Assembly: GCF_902833645.1 (NCBI RefSeq)
Contig: NZ_CADFGE010000008.1
Span: 1-64,000 of the forward strand
Direction of reading: 5' to 3'
Source: Paraburkholderia fungorum
Lineage (GTDB): Bacteria; Pseudomonadota; Gammaproteobacteria; Burkholderiales; Burkholderiaceae
Length of the DNA: 64,000 nt
Both the position numbers and the translations under genes were made by a program. Position 1 is the stretch's first letter, and the number at the start of each line of letters is the position of its first letter. The notes under the pieces are model-generated. The model ran no database searches. It had not been told where the DNA came from and saw only the letters and a list, made by a program, of their open reading frames with translations. Below are positions 1 through 8,421 of the stretch, in pieces.

Positions 1-8
1 TGTGGTGG

Positions 9-884
9 TCAAGTAATCCTGGACACTTTTTCCGCTTTCCACTTTTTCTGCATGGTGACTTCGTATTCGGCGGGCGGCATGTTGCCGGCCGCCGAATGCA
101 GCCGCTGCTGGTTGTAGAACGTCAGGATGTAATCAGTGACATCCGTCTTTGCTTCGAGATAGCTCCGGTACGGACGCAGCCTGACCCGCTCGGTCTTCAG
201 GCTGCGGAAGAAACGTTCTACTACCGCGTTATCCCAGCAGTTGCCCTTACGACTCATGCTCTGCGTGATCCCGTTCTGGCTGAGGAAGTATCGGAACACA
301 TGGCTGGTGTACTGACAGCCCTGATCCGAATGGAACATCAGCCCTGAGGCGGGCCGGCGCACGTCCAGCGCCAGTCGCAAAGCGCGTATCACGAGGTTGG
401 TGTCGGGCGAGGCCGAGCAGGCCCATCCGACCACACGCCGCGAGAACAGGTCCATCACGACGGCCAGATACAGCCAGCCTTCCTGCGTCCAGACATACGT
501 CACATCCCCGGCCCAGACCCGATTGGGCATTGCGACATCGAATGCCCGCTCCAGCAGGTTAGGCGCCAGCGTCGCGGTGGCGCCTCCCTTCGGATACTGA
601 TGGGTGCGCGCCACACGGACCTGCACACCGGCTTCGCGCATCAGGTTGCGGGCGCGATGTCGTCCCGCGTTGTGACCGCGCCGGCGCAGTTCCTGCGACA
701 TGCGTCGACTGCCACACGTCTGGTCGTACTGCGCGTGAATTGCACACACTTCACGCAGTGCCATCTGTCGCTTCGGATGCGGGCGGGCACCGCGCGCCTT
801 CCACGCGTAGTAACTGCTGCGCGCCACCCCCACAGCCCGGCAAACAGCCGCTACCGGATAAGCCTTCCCTGCGCGCTGGATCAC
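9..884 (-). CDS. IS3-family transposase OrfB (DDE integrase domain)
   Basis: Catalytic half of the IS3 transposase, which cuts and joins the element ends. The integrase core carries a complete DD(35)E triad: D127 in WAGDVTY, D187 in FHSDQGCQY and E223 in NAVVERFF. The N-terminal part holds the HTH_21-like segment with the YPVAAVCRAVGVARSSYYAW motif. The free-standing start is a GTG at 884 that overlaps the orfA stop, but the active protein in this family is normally the OrfAB fusion made by -1 frameshifting at the slippery site near 926-932. No stop or frameshift damages it, so it is probably active. Confidence 0.92.
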   Translation of the reverse strand: MIQRAGKAYPVAAVCRAVGVARSSYYAWKARGARPHPKRQMALREVCAIHAQYDQTCGSRRMSQELRRRGHNAGRHRARNLMREAGVQVRVARTHQYPKGGATATLAPNLLERAFDVAMPNRVWAGDVTYVWTQEGWLYLAVVMDLFSRRVVGWACSASPDTNLVIRALRLALDVRRPASGLMFHSDQGCQYTSHVFRYFLSQNGITQSMSRKGNCWDNAVVERFFRSLKTERVRLRPYRSYLEAKTDVTDYILTFYNQQRLHSAAGNMPPAEYEVTMQKKWKAEKVSRIT

Positions 885-1183
885 TTCGTATTGCGATCCA
901 GTTCCTTGACAAAGAAGGCTGTGGACTTTTTTAAAATGTCGCGCTCCCGTTCCAGTTCGGCCACCCGCCTTTCCAGCTCCTGAATGCGGGTCTGGGCAGG
1001 CGTCGAGCCTTCCTTTGGTGGCTCCGTCACTGCACCGTGTGGCAGGCGATCACCCATCCAGCGGCGCAACGCCGTCTCGCCAATTCCCAGCGCCCGCGCG
1101 GCCTTCGTGACCGTGTAGCCCTGCCGCAGCACCAGATCGACCGCATCTTCCTTGAACTGCTTCGAGAATTCCCGTCTTCCCAT
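881..1183 (-). CDS. IS3-family transposase OrfA (HTH protein)
   Basis: A 100-residue DNA-binding protein of the transposase_8 type. An N-terminal helix-turn-helix (roughly residues 5-45, RREFSKQFKEDAVDLVL and TVTKAARALGIGETALRRW) is followed by a leucine-zipper-like coiled coil (RIQELERRVAELERERDILKK). The codons for ILKK carry A-AAA-AAG, the classic IS3 slippery heptamer; slipping back one base enters the orfB frame. Expressed alone, OrfA usually represses transposition by binding the terminal repeats. Confidence 0.9.
   Translation of the reverse strand: MGRREFSKQFKEDAVDLVLRQGYTVTKAARALGIGETALRRWMGDRLPHGAVTEPPKEGSTPAQTRIQELERRVAELERERDILKKSTAFFVKELDRNTK
926..932 (-). other. Programmed -1 frameshift site (A AAA AAG)
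   Basis: On the minus strand the orfA frame reads TTA AAA AAG here. The zero frame ends at 881 and the -1 frame continues into orfB, matching the expected OrfAB fusion. A possible stimulatory structure downstream was not assessed. Confidence 0.75.
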
Positions 1184-1251
1184 CTGACACCTCTCTGTCT
1201 GGATATAAGTCTACCTTTTGAGGTGTCCAGCTTTATTAGGCCACTACAGCA

Positions 1252-1286
1252 CCTACTTTTCTTTGCCTGCCGCAAAGAAAAGTAGG
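1252..1286. repeat. Perfect 15-bp inverted repeat next to the IS (hairpin)
   Basis: CCTACTTTTCTTTGC (1252-1266) and its exact reverse complement (1272-1286) flank a 5-base loop. Its A/T-rich arms and the following text look like the dispersed intergenic repeat often seen in Burkholderiaceae genomes; that likeness is from memory. It lies 3 bases from the IS right end, so the IS may have inserted beside or into the repeat. Confidence 0.7.
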
Positions 1287-1468
1287 CAAAAGAAAGCGGC
1301 TCACACCGCCAGCTCATAAGTGGGTACCCCGCGCAGCCACGGTAGTGGTGCATCTGGAATCTGTGTTCTCGCACATTCCGCCCCGGTGACAAGGGCATCA
1401 TACTTCCGGCGGCGCTGCGCGCGCCGTGGCGGTTGTTCAACCACCCTCCTGTGCGCCCCTTCTTGCGG

Positions 1469-2293
1469 TTATGCTCGCTTCGCCGATGCGTAGTTCGACG
1501 GTGTAATCCCCAGCAATCGGACAAACGCCCGCGTCATGTGGCTCTGGTCCGCAAATCCGGCGGCAGCCGCGGCTGCGGCCAGGTTCGCTCCGCCGGCGAT
1601 CAGTTGTCGCGCAAGCATCACCCGGCGCTGCATCCGGTAGGCGTGCGGCGGAAGTCCCGTCTCCTGCGCGAAGCCGCGTAGTAACTGAAAACGACTCATA
1701 CCACTGTCCGCCGCCAGATCGGCTAGCGTGAGCGGTGACGAAGGGTCGTCGTCGATGCGAGCCCTCGCTCGCGCAATCGGGCTCAATGACGGTAATAGTC
1801 GCGAACGTCCATTCGCGCTCGCGTGCGTTCGGATCAGATACCCAAGCAATTCGAGCATCGCCTCCTCCCGCACCAGATCGTCCGGTACGGTTTGCGCTTC
1901 GACCGCTACCGCGAACACGCGCTCGAACAAGCTCTTCAGCAACGGATCGTGTATCGCAGGTTGCGTCAGTTCGACCTCGTGCGCAGCCGCACCGCTCAGC
2001 TCGACCGCAACATCGGCCAGCATCGAAGGCTCGAAGTACAACATGCGCCATGCCCGGCCGCGTTCGTCAAGCGGGCTGCCGTCATGCACCTCCCCCGGAT
2101 TCACCATGATCGCATCGCTCGCCCGCGCTTCAACCACGCCGCGCCCACTCGACGATCGATGCCCGCCAGCCACGATGACGCCAACACCGAACCGGTCGTG
2201 CGAATGGCGCGGAAACGAATGCGCCGTTTCGGCTACCGTCGCCTCAACGCCGGCAATCGCACAACGAGGCATGTGAACGCGGCCGTGCGGCAT
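1469..2293 (-). CDS. AraC-family transcriptional regulator
   Basis: A 274-residue regulator with an N-terminal cupin-like sensing domain (about 15-160, HSFPRHSHDRFGVGVI motif) and a C-terminal double helix-turn-helix (about 175-270). The second helix region carries the family signature AAAAAGFADQSHMTRAFVR followed by LGITPSNYA. The ATG at 2293 is preceded by AAGG; a second Met seven codons in is an alternative. The gene is monocistronic and sits between the IS element and the serine acetyltransferase gene. AraC proteins with this cupin type often control amino-acid exporters or catabolic genes, but nothing nearby identifies a target or ligand. Confidence 0.85.
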   Translation of the reverse strand: MPHGRVHMPRCAIAGVEATVAETAHSFPRHSHDRFGVGVIVAGGHRSSSGRGVVEARASDAIMVNPGEVHDGSPLDERGRAWRMLYFEPSMLADVAVELSGAAAHEVELTQPAIHDPLLKSLFERVFAVAVEAQTVPDDLVREEAMLELLGYLIRTHASANGRSRLLPSLSPIARARARIDDDPSSPLTLADLAADSGMSRFQLLRGFAQETGLPPHAYRMQRRVMLARQLIAGGANLAAAAAAAGFADQSHMTRAFVRLLGITPSNYASAKRA

Positions 2294-2442
2294 GGTTCGC
2301 CTTGTCAGAAATTAAGGAGCGTGCGGCGCGGCACAACAGGCGCGAATGTACGCGGCGAAAACGGGCCGTGAGTTGCCAGTCGAATGGCAGCGCGCCACGC
2401 TACGCTGCAAAGCACAAGTTGACAGGCAAGCCGCCCCGCTCA

Positions 2443-3369
2443 TCAGCCTCGCCCCTCGTCCGTGCGGTCGCTCTCCCGGATCTTGCCCTGTGACACGCTG
2501 CTGCCCGGCGGCACACTATGCGTCAGCCACACGTTGCCGCCAATCACCGAACCGCGACCGATGGTCACGCGGCCGAGAATCGTCGCGCCGGCATAAATCA
2601 CGACGTCGTCTTCAACGATCGGATGGCGCGCGTTGCCCTTGATCAGCGTGCCGTCAAGGTCGGCCGCGAAGCTTTTCGCGCCGAGCGTCACGGCCTGATA
2701 AACGCGCACACGCTCGCCGATGATCGCGGTCTCACCGATCACGACGCCCGTGCCGTGGTCGATAAAGAAACTCGGCCCGATGGTCGCACCCGGGTGAATG
2801 TCGATGCCCGTCGCGGAGTGCGCAATCTCGTTGATGAAGCGCGCGAGCAAGGGCACGCCGAGGCGATGCAGCGCGTGCGCAAGACGGTGATGCGTCATCG
2901 CCCATACGCCCGGGTAACACAGCAGAATTTCCGTGATGTGCTGGGCGGCCGGGTCGCCAGTGAAAGCGGCCTGAATATCGCTCACCAGCAATGCGCGAAT
3001 CCCGGGCAACTGCGTGCCGAATTCCCGCGCGACCTCGTACGCACGCGCCTTCAGATCCGCATCGGGCGTCTCCCCGAACTCGGGCAGAAAGCGCAAGGCG
3101 CGCCGGATCTGTTCGGCAAGCAATCGCAACGTGCTTTCGAGTGTATGGCCAACGTAATAGTCGACCGTTTCGTCAGTCAGATCGGGAGCGCCGTAGTGCG
3201 TCGGAAACAGTGCCGCACGCAAGCCGGTGACAATGGCGACCACCGCATCGCGCGACGGCAGTTCGCGAATGCCGAGCGGATGCCGCGTGCGATGCAACTC
3301 CTCGCGCGAGGCGCGCAAGTCCGCAACGATCTGTTCGAGGCCCCAGTTGGGGGAAGGCACGTTAGGCAT
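2443..3369 (-). CDS. epsC: Serine O-acetyltransferase, EpsC/CysE type
   Basis: Transfers acetyl from acetyl-CoA to L-serine to give O-acetylserine, the precursor for cysteine synthesis. The 308-residue protein has an N-terminal helical domain (about 1-170) and a C-terminal left-handed beta-helix of hexapeptide repeats (about 185-290), with the active-site motifs DIHPGATIG, FIDHGTGVVIGETA and GNARHPIVEDDVVIYAGATILG. This long form with the N-terminal extension is the EpsC type rather than the 273-residue enteric CysE. It starts at an ATG at 3369. The run of charged residues at the C terminus could influence cysteine-synthase docking, but no partner gene is adjacent. Confidence 0.9.
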   Translation of the reverse strand: MPNVPSPNWGLEQIVADLRASREELHRTRHPLGIRELPSRDAVVAIVTGLRAALFPTHYGAPDLTDETVDYYVGHTLESTLRLLAEQIRRALRFLPEFGETPDADLKARAYEVAREFGTQLPGIRALLVSDIQAAFTGDPAAQHITEILLCYPGVWAMTHHRLAHALHRLGVPLLARFINEIAHSATGIDIHPGATIGPSFFIDHGTGVVIGETAIIGERVRVYQAVTLGAKSFAADLDGTLIKGNARHPIVEDDVVIYAGATILGRVTIGRGSVIGGNVWLTHSVPPGSSVSQGKIRESDRTDEGRG

Positions 3370-3480
3370 AAAAGGACAGCGCCGTACGCCAGGTACGGTT
3401 CAGAGTGATTGTCCCAAGAGATTACCGCGTTTTGCCGTGGCCCGCGCAACGCGGCGCGGCTGCCCGGCATGCCGGATGCT

Positions 3481-3714
3481 TCAGATGGTCACGCTGCTCG
3501 CGTCGATCCAGCGCACCGCCCAGTCGCGCGCATGGGCAATAGCGGCGACTTCGTCAGGAAAACGCAAGTCGGTGGGGAAAAAACGGTTGGCGACCAGTTC
3601 GCCGTCGCTCGAGCGGGAGATGACTACATAAGGTTGCCAAGTACCATCGCCCGCGCGCGCCGGCGCGCAGTTCAGCAAATAGCCGCGATGTGTGAATGCA
3701 GCTTCGAAGTGCAT
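3481..3714 (-). CDS. Small conserved hypothetical protein (77 aa)
   Basis: Encodes a 77-residue soluble protein with the opening HFEAAFTHRGYLLNCAPARA, the core YVVISRSSDGELVANRFFP and a C-terminal ARDWAVRWID. It resembles short uncharacterised proteins common in Burkholderia and Chromobacterium that look like compact alpha/beta folds. No catalytic motif, signal peptide or membrane segment is visible. The ATG at 3714 follows a G-rich stretch that could act as ribosome binding site. It lies 111 bp downstream of nothing in its own orientation except an upstream gene-poor region, so it is probably transcribed alone. The function is unknown. Confidence 0.65.
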   Translation of the reverse strand: MHFEAAFTHRGYLLNCAPARAGDGTWQPYVVISRSSDGELVANRFFPTDLRFPDEVAAIAHARDWAVRWIDASSVTI

Positions 3715-4055
3715 GTGTCACCCGCCCTGACGGCCCCGTAAGATGTTCTGAGTAGCGCGTTTGCCCATTGTCGGCCATGTAAAAACAACCGGACGCATGT
3801 CGTCAACGCATGTCGTCAATTTAACCGCGCTTCACTTGTCGGAGTAAGATCATACTCTGTAGAAAATAGGCGTCCATTAAAAAAAACGAAAGGATTGCCG
3901 GACGCAATCGCGAGGCGAAATGCCCGCATACATCAGTGCACATAAGCGCGAGGCAAGCGCGGCACGCGCAGTACAAACTCACCGCACAACAAAATCGTGC
4001 GGAGCAGGAACGGGTTTTGCCGCACTTCAACCATGTCCTCTTCAACGGAGAATGC
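3715..4055. other. Intergenic region with a 13-bp tandem duplication
   Basis: No credible gene lies in these 341 bases, which separate two divergent small genes. CGCATGTCGTCAA occurs twice in direct tandem (3795-3807 and 3808-3820), followed by an A-rich segment near 3878-3890. The rest probably holds the promoters for both neighbours. Confidence 0.5.
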
Positions 4056-4511
4056 ATGATGAACAGCGATATCAACAAGCCAGCAGGCGCCAGCCAACAA
4101 CCGCGCACCAGCGGCCCTCGCACGACGGAGCTGCACAACGACCGCACCCACGACAGCACGGTCGACACCGACGGCAAGAACCTCGAAGCCGCCCGCATCG
4201 CGGGCCACAGCCCGATCTCGCCCGACGAAATCACGACGAGCAACGCCACCCTGATCAATAGCGTGCCGGAGGCGCACGACGGTATGGCCGGCTTCGACAG
4301 CCGGGTTGGCGGCAATCACCTGCTGCTGGCGCTCGAACCCGGCTGCACGGTCATCGACAAGGGCATGGTCGAGCCGCAAGGACCCGATTCAGCCGACGAT
4401 CCGTTCGACGATCCGCACTCGATCCGCAGCCGTCGCGAACGCGGGCGCATTCACTACGCCCTTAATCATTTACGACCCACTCGCGTAATCGAATTACATC
4501 GGTCGAAATAA
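4056..4511 (+). CDS. Burkholderia-type hypothetical protein (DUF3005-like)
   Basis: A polar protein of about 151 residues rich in Asp, Ser and Thr. Recognisable stretches are DTDGKNLEAARIAGHSPIS, SVPEAHDGMAGFDSRVGGN and LALEPGCTVIDKGMVEPQG. I associate these with the Burkholderiales-restricted DUF3005 family, from memory. The start is the ATG at 4056 or the adjacent ATG at 4059, chosen because AACGGAG sits just upstream; the reading frame extends further 5' without such a signal. There is no signal peptide. The C terminus is basic (SIRSRRERGRIHYALNHLRP). The function is unknown. Confidence 0.65.
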   Translation: MMNSDINKPAGASQQPRTSGPRTTELHNDRTHDSTVDTDGKNLEAARIAGHSPISPDEITTSNATLINSVPEAHDGMAGFDSRVGGNHLLLALEPGCTVIDKGMVEPQGPDSADDPFDDPHSIRSRRERGRIHYALNHLRPTRVIELHRSK

Positions 4512-4604
4512 ATATTGGAAGCACGGACGCCGCGGACACGTCGAGCACTGCGCGTATTCGTTTGAATTGGCCCGTTTCCATCGATTACTCAGTCCATTCC
4601 CAAG

Positions 4605-4631
4605 CGCGCGCCGTTTGAATGACGGCGCGCG
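4605..4631. terminator. GC-rich 10-bp inverted repeat
   Basis: CGCGCGCCGT (4605-4614) and ACGGCGCGCG (4622-4631) are exact reverse complements around a 7-base loop, between the DUF3005-like gene and the SDR gene. No T-run follows, so it is at best a Rho-independent-like stem or a transcript-stabilising hairpin. Confidence 0.4.
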
Positions 4632-4745
4632 TCCCGTCACGGATTGGAAACTCCGGGTTGCAAGTCCTGCAAGCCGAACAGGCTATTTCCGCTCGCCGAA
4701 CGCCGACACAATCGACGTCAGATTCACCACCCAACGGAGCAGCGA

Positions 4746-5351
4746 ATGAAAAAGATCGTCGTGATCGGCGCCACGGGCACGGTCGGCCAGGCAGTGAGCG
4801 CAGCATTGAAAGCGCGCCATGAAGTCATCGAAGTGGGCGCGACGCGCGGCCAGTATCGCGTCGACAGCACGGACCCGGCCAGCATCGAGCGCCTCTTTGG
4901 CGAGATCGGCAAGGTCGACGGCGTCGTCACCGCCACCGGCAAGCTGCATTTCGGCCCGCTGCCGGAGATGAGCGTCGAGCAATTCTGGGTTGGTCTGCGC
5001 GACAAGCTGATGGGTCAGATCAACGTCGTGCTGGGCGCCCAGCAGTACGTGAACGACGGCGGCTCGTTCACGCTGACGAGCGGCATTGTCGGCGACGAGC
5101 CGATTCGCGAAGGCGCGAATGCAACCACCGTGAATCTGGCCCTGGAAGGTTTCGTGCGGGGCGCCGCGATCGAGTTGCCGCGCGGCATCCGCATCAACGT
5201 GGTGAGCCCGACGGTACTGACCGAAGCGCTCGATGCGTATGCCCCCTACTTCCGCGGCTTCGAGCCGGTGAGCGCCGAACGTGCCGCGCAGGCCTATCTG
5301 CGCAGCGTGGAAGGCGCGCAAACGGGCCGGGTGTATCGCGTGGGGTATTGA
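4746..5351 (+). CDS. Short-chain dehydrogenase-like protein lacking the YxxxK pair
   Basis: A 201-residue Rossmann-fold protein. The N terminus carries the nucleotide-binding motif GATGTVGQA; DSTDPASIERLF and TATGKLHFGPL follow typical SDR strand order, and the catalytic Ser region is TLTSGIVG. Where classical SDRs have YxxxK ahead of A-L-E-G-F, this sequence reads ANATTVNLALEGF, so Tyr and Lys are replaced by Ala and Asn. It therefore resembles the compact SDR subgroup of about 200 residues whose activity is unclear. The ATG at 4746 was chosen because the Rossmann motif begins there; longer frames have no signal. It is convergent with the ABC cluster. Confidence 0.8.
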   Translation: MKKIVVIGATGTVGQAVSAALKARHEVIEVGATRGQYRVDSTDPASIERLFGEIGKVDGVVTATGKLHFGPLPEMSVEQFWVGLRDKLMGQINVVLGAQQYVNDGGSFTLTSGIVGDEPIREGANATTVNLALEGFVRGAAIELPRGIRINVVSPTVLTEALDAYAPYFRGFEPVSAERAAQAYLRSVEGAQTGRVYRVGY

Positions 5352-5368
5352 ACGCTCAGCAGGCTCGT

Positions 5369-5442
5369 TGAATCCCGGGCTCTGCGCCTGCGTGCGCCCT
5401 CGTTCGCCTGTGCCGCTTTGCGCACCCCGGCACCGGGATTCA
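5369..5442. terminator. Widely spaced inverted repeat between convergent genes
   Basis: TGAATCCCGG (5369-5378) pairs with CCGGGATTCA (5433-5442) across 54 bases, in the gap where the SDR gene and the ABC permease gene converge. It could form a bidirectional stem that insulates the two transcripts. There is no T-run. Confidence 0.35.
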
Positions 5443-5447
5443 GCAGT

Positions 5448-6377
5448 TCAGCGCTTCTGCTCTTTCACGCGGGACACGATCTGCGTCGGGCTGACGAACT
5501 GCAGTGCAATCAGCACCCAGATCAGCGTGATCGCCATGTAGATCATCGCCATCGCATCGATCGACTGCGGGGCGCGCACACCGGTTGAAAATACCGCGTA
5601 GTACAACGCGACCACGAGCGTTTGCGTGGCCGGCCCCGCTGTAAAGAATGTCAGCTCGAACATGCCGATAGTGCGCACCAGAACGAGCAAGCCCGCGGCC
5701 AGCATGCCGGGTACCAGCAAGGGCAGCAGCACGTAGCGGAAATAGCGGAACGTGTTGGCGCCGAAAATGCGTGCCGCCGCTTCGAGATTGGGATCGATCT
5801 GCTCGATGAACGGGGTCATCACCAGGATCACGAACGGCAGCGCCGGCACCAGATTCGCGAGAATCACGCCGCCCAGCGTGCCCGCGAGACCGACTTTGTA
5901 CATCACGGTCGCCATCGGAATGCCGTAGGTCACGGGTGGCACCATCAAAGGCAAAAGGAAAATCAGCATTGCCACGCGCTTGCCCGGAAACTGCACGCGG
6001 GCGAGCGCATACGCCGCGGGCACACCGAGCAGAACCGACAACACCACCACCGCCCCGACCACTTCGACCGTGACCCACAACACGCTCGCCAGTTGAAAAT
6101 CGCTCCACGCCTGCGCGTACCAATGCAGCGTAAAACCTTGCGGCAACAAGGTGCCGAACCAGCGGGTCGCGACCGAGTTCACCGCGACCGTCGCAATCAG
6201 CAACACCACGTTGACGAGGAAAAACACCATCGCCCCCCACACCAGCACAAGCCAGATGCGGCCCGGCACACTGGCGCGCTGCTTCATGCGCTTGCCGGGT
6301 TGCTGTGCGCCGTCGTGGTTTTCGTTCGAGTCGGACGCGGACCACGCAGCATGCGCGGCGCGCTGATCGGCAGCCAT
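5448..6377 (-). CDS. ABC transporter permease, PotC-like
   Basis: Inner-membrane permease, 309 residues, with six predicted membrane helices. The conserved EAA loop reads EAAARIFGANTFRYFRYVLLPLLVPG, given here as EAAARIFGAN plus PLLVPG, where it docks to the ATPase. The chosen ATG at 6377 overlaps the stop of the upstream permease gene (ATGA), implying translational coupling; a second Met about 31 codons in (MKQRASVPGR) is the other plausible start and sits nearer the first helix. It is the last gene of the ABC operon. The family resembles polyamine/iron-type importers; the substrate is not evident. Confidence 0.85.
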   Translation of the reverse strand: MAADQRAAHAAWSASDSNENHDGAQQPGKRMKQRASVPGRIWLVLVWGAMVFFLVNVVLLIATVAVNSVATRWFGTLLPQGFTLHWYAQAWSDFQLASVLWVTVEVVGAVVVLSVLLGVPAAYALARVQFPGKRVAMLIFLLPLMVPPVTYGIPMATVMYKVGLAGTLGGVILANLVPALPFVILVMTPFIEQIDPNLEAAARIFGANTFRYFRYVLLPLLVPGMLAAGLLVLVRTIGMFELTFFTAGPATQTLVVALYYAVFSTGVRAPQSIDAMAMIYMAITLIWVLIALQFVSPTQIVSRVKEQKR

Positions 6378-7264
6378 CAGCCTTTGCCTCCCGTCGTCGG
6401 ACCGCGGTAGAAGAAGCGGCGCGCGCCGAGCATGGCGGCAACCACCAGAAGCTGCACGAAGCCCATCACCATCGCGATTGTGGAAGCGAGGGAATAGTCG
6501 TAGCTTTCGAACGCCGCTTCGGCCGCGGCGATCGACATCACACGCGTGGGCCCCGCCGGCACCCCCAGCAGCACCGCAGACGGAAACACCGAGAACGCCT
6601 GCACGAAAGACAAACACGCGGCCATCGTCAAACCTGGCACCAGCAGCGGCAGATAGATGCGGCGAAACTGCTGCCACGGACTCGCGCCGAGCGTGGCGGC
6701 AGCGCTCGGGAGCGTCGGATCGATGCCGGTCACGTATGACAGCGTCAGCAAAAACGCAAACGGAAAACCCGACACGATCAGCGAGATCAGCACGCCCCAG
6801 AAGTTATGCGTCAAGCGCACTTCGTCGGTATAGAGATGCAGGCCTTGCAACGCCTGCGGAAACCAGCCGTTCGGGCCGAAGTACGTGAGCATGCCGTCGG
6901 CGATCAGCACGGTGCCGAGCGTGACGGGAATCACCAGCAGCGTCGTGATGAGCTTCTGATAAGGCGAATTGCGGCGCAGCGCGAACGCCACGGGAACCGA
7001 CACGCCGACGTTGATCAGCGTAGCGGGCACAGCGAGCTTGAGCGTGACGAGAATGGTCGGCCACATCGACGTATCGGTGAAGAACGTCAGATAGTTGGCC
7101 CACAGGCCGCCGCCGTTCATCGGTTTGAACGACAGCATCAAGCCGTACGCGAACGGATAGATGAACAAAGCGGCGATGAAAATCAGCGCCGGCGCAACCA
7201 GCCACGCTTTGGCGTCGCGCGGCGCAACGGATGCGCGTGGCGGTGACAGCGTGGGTGTGTTCAT
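6377..7264 (-). CDS. ABC transporter permease, PotB-like
   Basis: Inner-membrane permease of 295 residues and six hydrophobic helices, the first at about 20-45. The EAA-type cytoplasmic loop is SAAATLGASPWQQFRRIYLP. Its ATG overlaps the stop of the ATPase gene by four bases (7261-7264), and its own stop overlaps the next permease start, so the three genes form a tightly coupled unit. With the second permease it should form the heterodimeric channel of the importer encoded at 5.4-9.6 kb. Confidence 0.88.
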   Translation of the reverse strand: MNTPTLSPPRASVAPRDAKAWLVAPALIFIAALFIYPFAYGLMLSFKPMNGGGLWANYLTFFTDTSMWPTILVTLKLAVPATLINVGVSVPVAFALRRNSPYQKLITTLLVIPVTLGTVLIADGMLTYFGPNGWFPQALQGLHLYTDEVRLTHNFWGVLISLIVSGFPFAFLLTLSYVTGIDPTLPSAAATLGASPWQQFRRIYLPLLVPGLTMAACLSFVQAFSVFPSAVLLGVPAGPTRVMSIAAAEAAFESYDYSLASTIAMVMGFVQLLVVAAMLGARRFFYRGPTTGGKG

Positions 7265-8340
7265 GCGGCCTCTGCGTCATAGACCAGCGTGCGCGACGGC
7301 GGCACGCGCAGACTGATGCGCTCGCCCTCTTCGAATTCGCCAGCGATGCGTGCCCACAAATCGCCGAACGCGGTCTTCACCCGCAGCAGGGAATCGTGGC
7401 CGCCGTATTCCACGGTGGTGACCAGCGCGTCGAACGCGTTTCCCGCGTCAGGTGCTGCACGCTCCATGTCCTCAGGGCGCAACGCGACGCTCACGCGCTT
7501 GCCGTTGAAACCGTCCATGGGCGTCCCGATCAGACGCACGCCGTTCGCGCTCACCGCGACCCCATCGCCCTGCGTGCCTTCGAGCACGAATTCGGCCACG
7601 TTGCGATAACCCATGAACCGCGCGACATGCAAGTTTCGTGGCCGCGTGTAGACCTCTTTCGGCGTGCCGATCTGCTGCACCACGCCCTCTTTCATCACGA
7701 CGATACGATCAGCCATGGACAGCGCTTCGTCCTGATCGTGCGTCACATAGAGCGTCGCGCGTTCGAGTTGGCTATGGATGCGGCGAATTTCCGCGCGCAT
7801 TTCAATGCGCAGTTTCGTATCGAGATTCGACAGCGGCTCGTCCATCAGAATCAGCGGCGGTTCGATCACGATCGCCCGCGCAATCGCGACACGCTGCTGC
7901 TGACCGCCGGATAACTGTCCGGGCAGCTTGCGCTCATGCCCGACCAGTTGCACGAGCTGCAGCGCTTCACGCGCCCGGCGCATGGCGTCGCTCTTGCCGA
8001 CACCGCGCATCTTCAGTCCGAAGCCGACGTTGTCGAGCACGCTCATATGGGGAAACAGCGCATAGTTCTGGAACACCATGCCGAAGCCGCGCTTTTCCGG
8101 CGGCAGCACGTCGATGCGTTTATCGTCGAGCCAGATGCCACCCCCGCTCAATGGCTGCAAACCGGCAATGCAATTGAGCGCCGTCGATTTACCGCAGCCC
8201 GAAGGTCCGAGCAGCGCGATGAATTCGCCACGCCGAATGTTCAGATCGAGATCCTGCAAAGCCGCGACCGCCTGCCCTTCCGCATTCGTGAAACTGCGGC
8301 TCACCGAATCGAGCCGCAACTGCTCAAAGTGATGCTTCAT
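7261..8340 (-). CDS. ABC transporter ATP-binding protein, PotA/UgpC type
   Basis: The 359-residue motor subunit hydrolyses ATP to drive import. Walker A is GPSGCGKST, the Q-loop lies in MVFQNYALFPHMSVLDN, the signature is LSGGQQQRVAIARA, and Walker B is LILMDEPLSNLD followed by the H-loop THDQDEA. A C-terminal TOBE-like regulatory domain (about 240-355) places it in the carbohydrate/polyamine importer class. The ATG at 8340 is preceded by AGGAAA. It lies 81 bp downstream of the binding-protein gene and overlaps the permease start. Confidence 0.92.
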   Translation of the reverse strand: MKHHFEQLRLDSVSRSFTNAEGQAVAALQDLDLNIRRGEFIALLGPSGCGKSTALNCIAGLQPLSGGGIWLDDKRIDVLPPEKRGFGMVFQNYALFPHMSVLDNVGFGLKMRGVGKSDAMRRAREALQLVQLVGHERKLPGQLSGGQQQRVAIARAIVIEPPLILMDEPLSNLDTKLRIEMRAEIRRIHSQLERATLYVTHDQDEALSMADRIVVMKEGVVQQIGTPKEVYTRPRNLHVARFMGYRNVAEFVLEGTQGDGVAVSANGVRLIGTPMDGFNGKRVSVALRPEDMERAAPDAGNAFDALVTTVEYGGHDSLLRVKTAFGDLWARIAGEFEEGERISLRVPPSRTLVYDAEAA

Positions 8341-8421
8341 GGCGGTTTCCTGATACGCGTGACGCTTGACGCACGAATCGCGGCGGCAGGCTGAGAGCGG
8401 ATACGCGTGTTAATTCGCGGC

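Larger units (their letters stand above)
1..1248 (-). mobile_element. IS3-family insertion sequence
   Basis: The element is bounded by imperfect terminal inverted repeats. The left end starts TGTGGTGGTCAAGTAATCCT and the right end, read inward from 1248, starts TGTAGTGGCCTAATAAAGCT; both then continue GGACAC. Inside are two overlapping minus-strand genes, orfA and orfB, in the usual IS3 order, with an A6G slippery site between them. The left inverted repeat begins exactly at base 1, so the left flank and any target-site duplication cannot be seen. The right flank begins GCACCTAC. The element appears intact. Confidence 0.9.
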
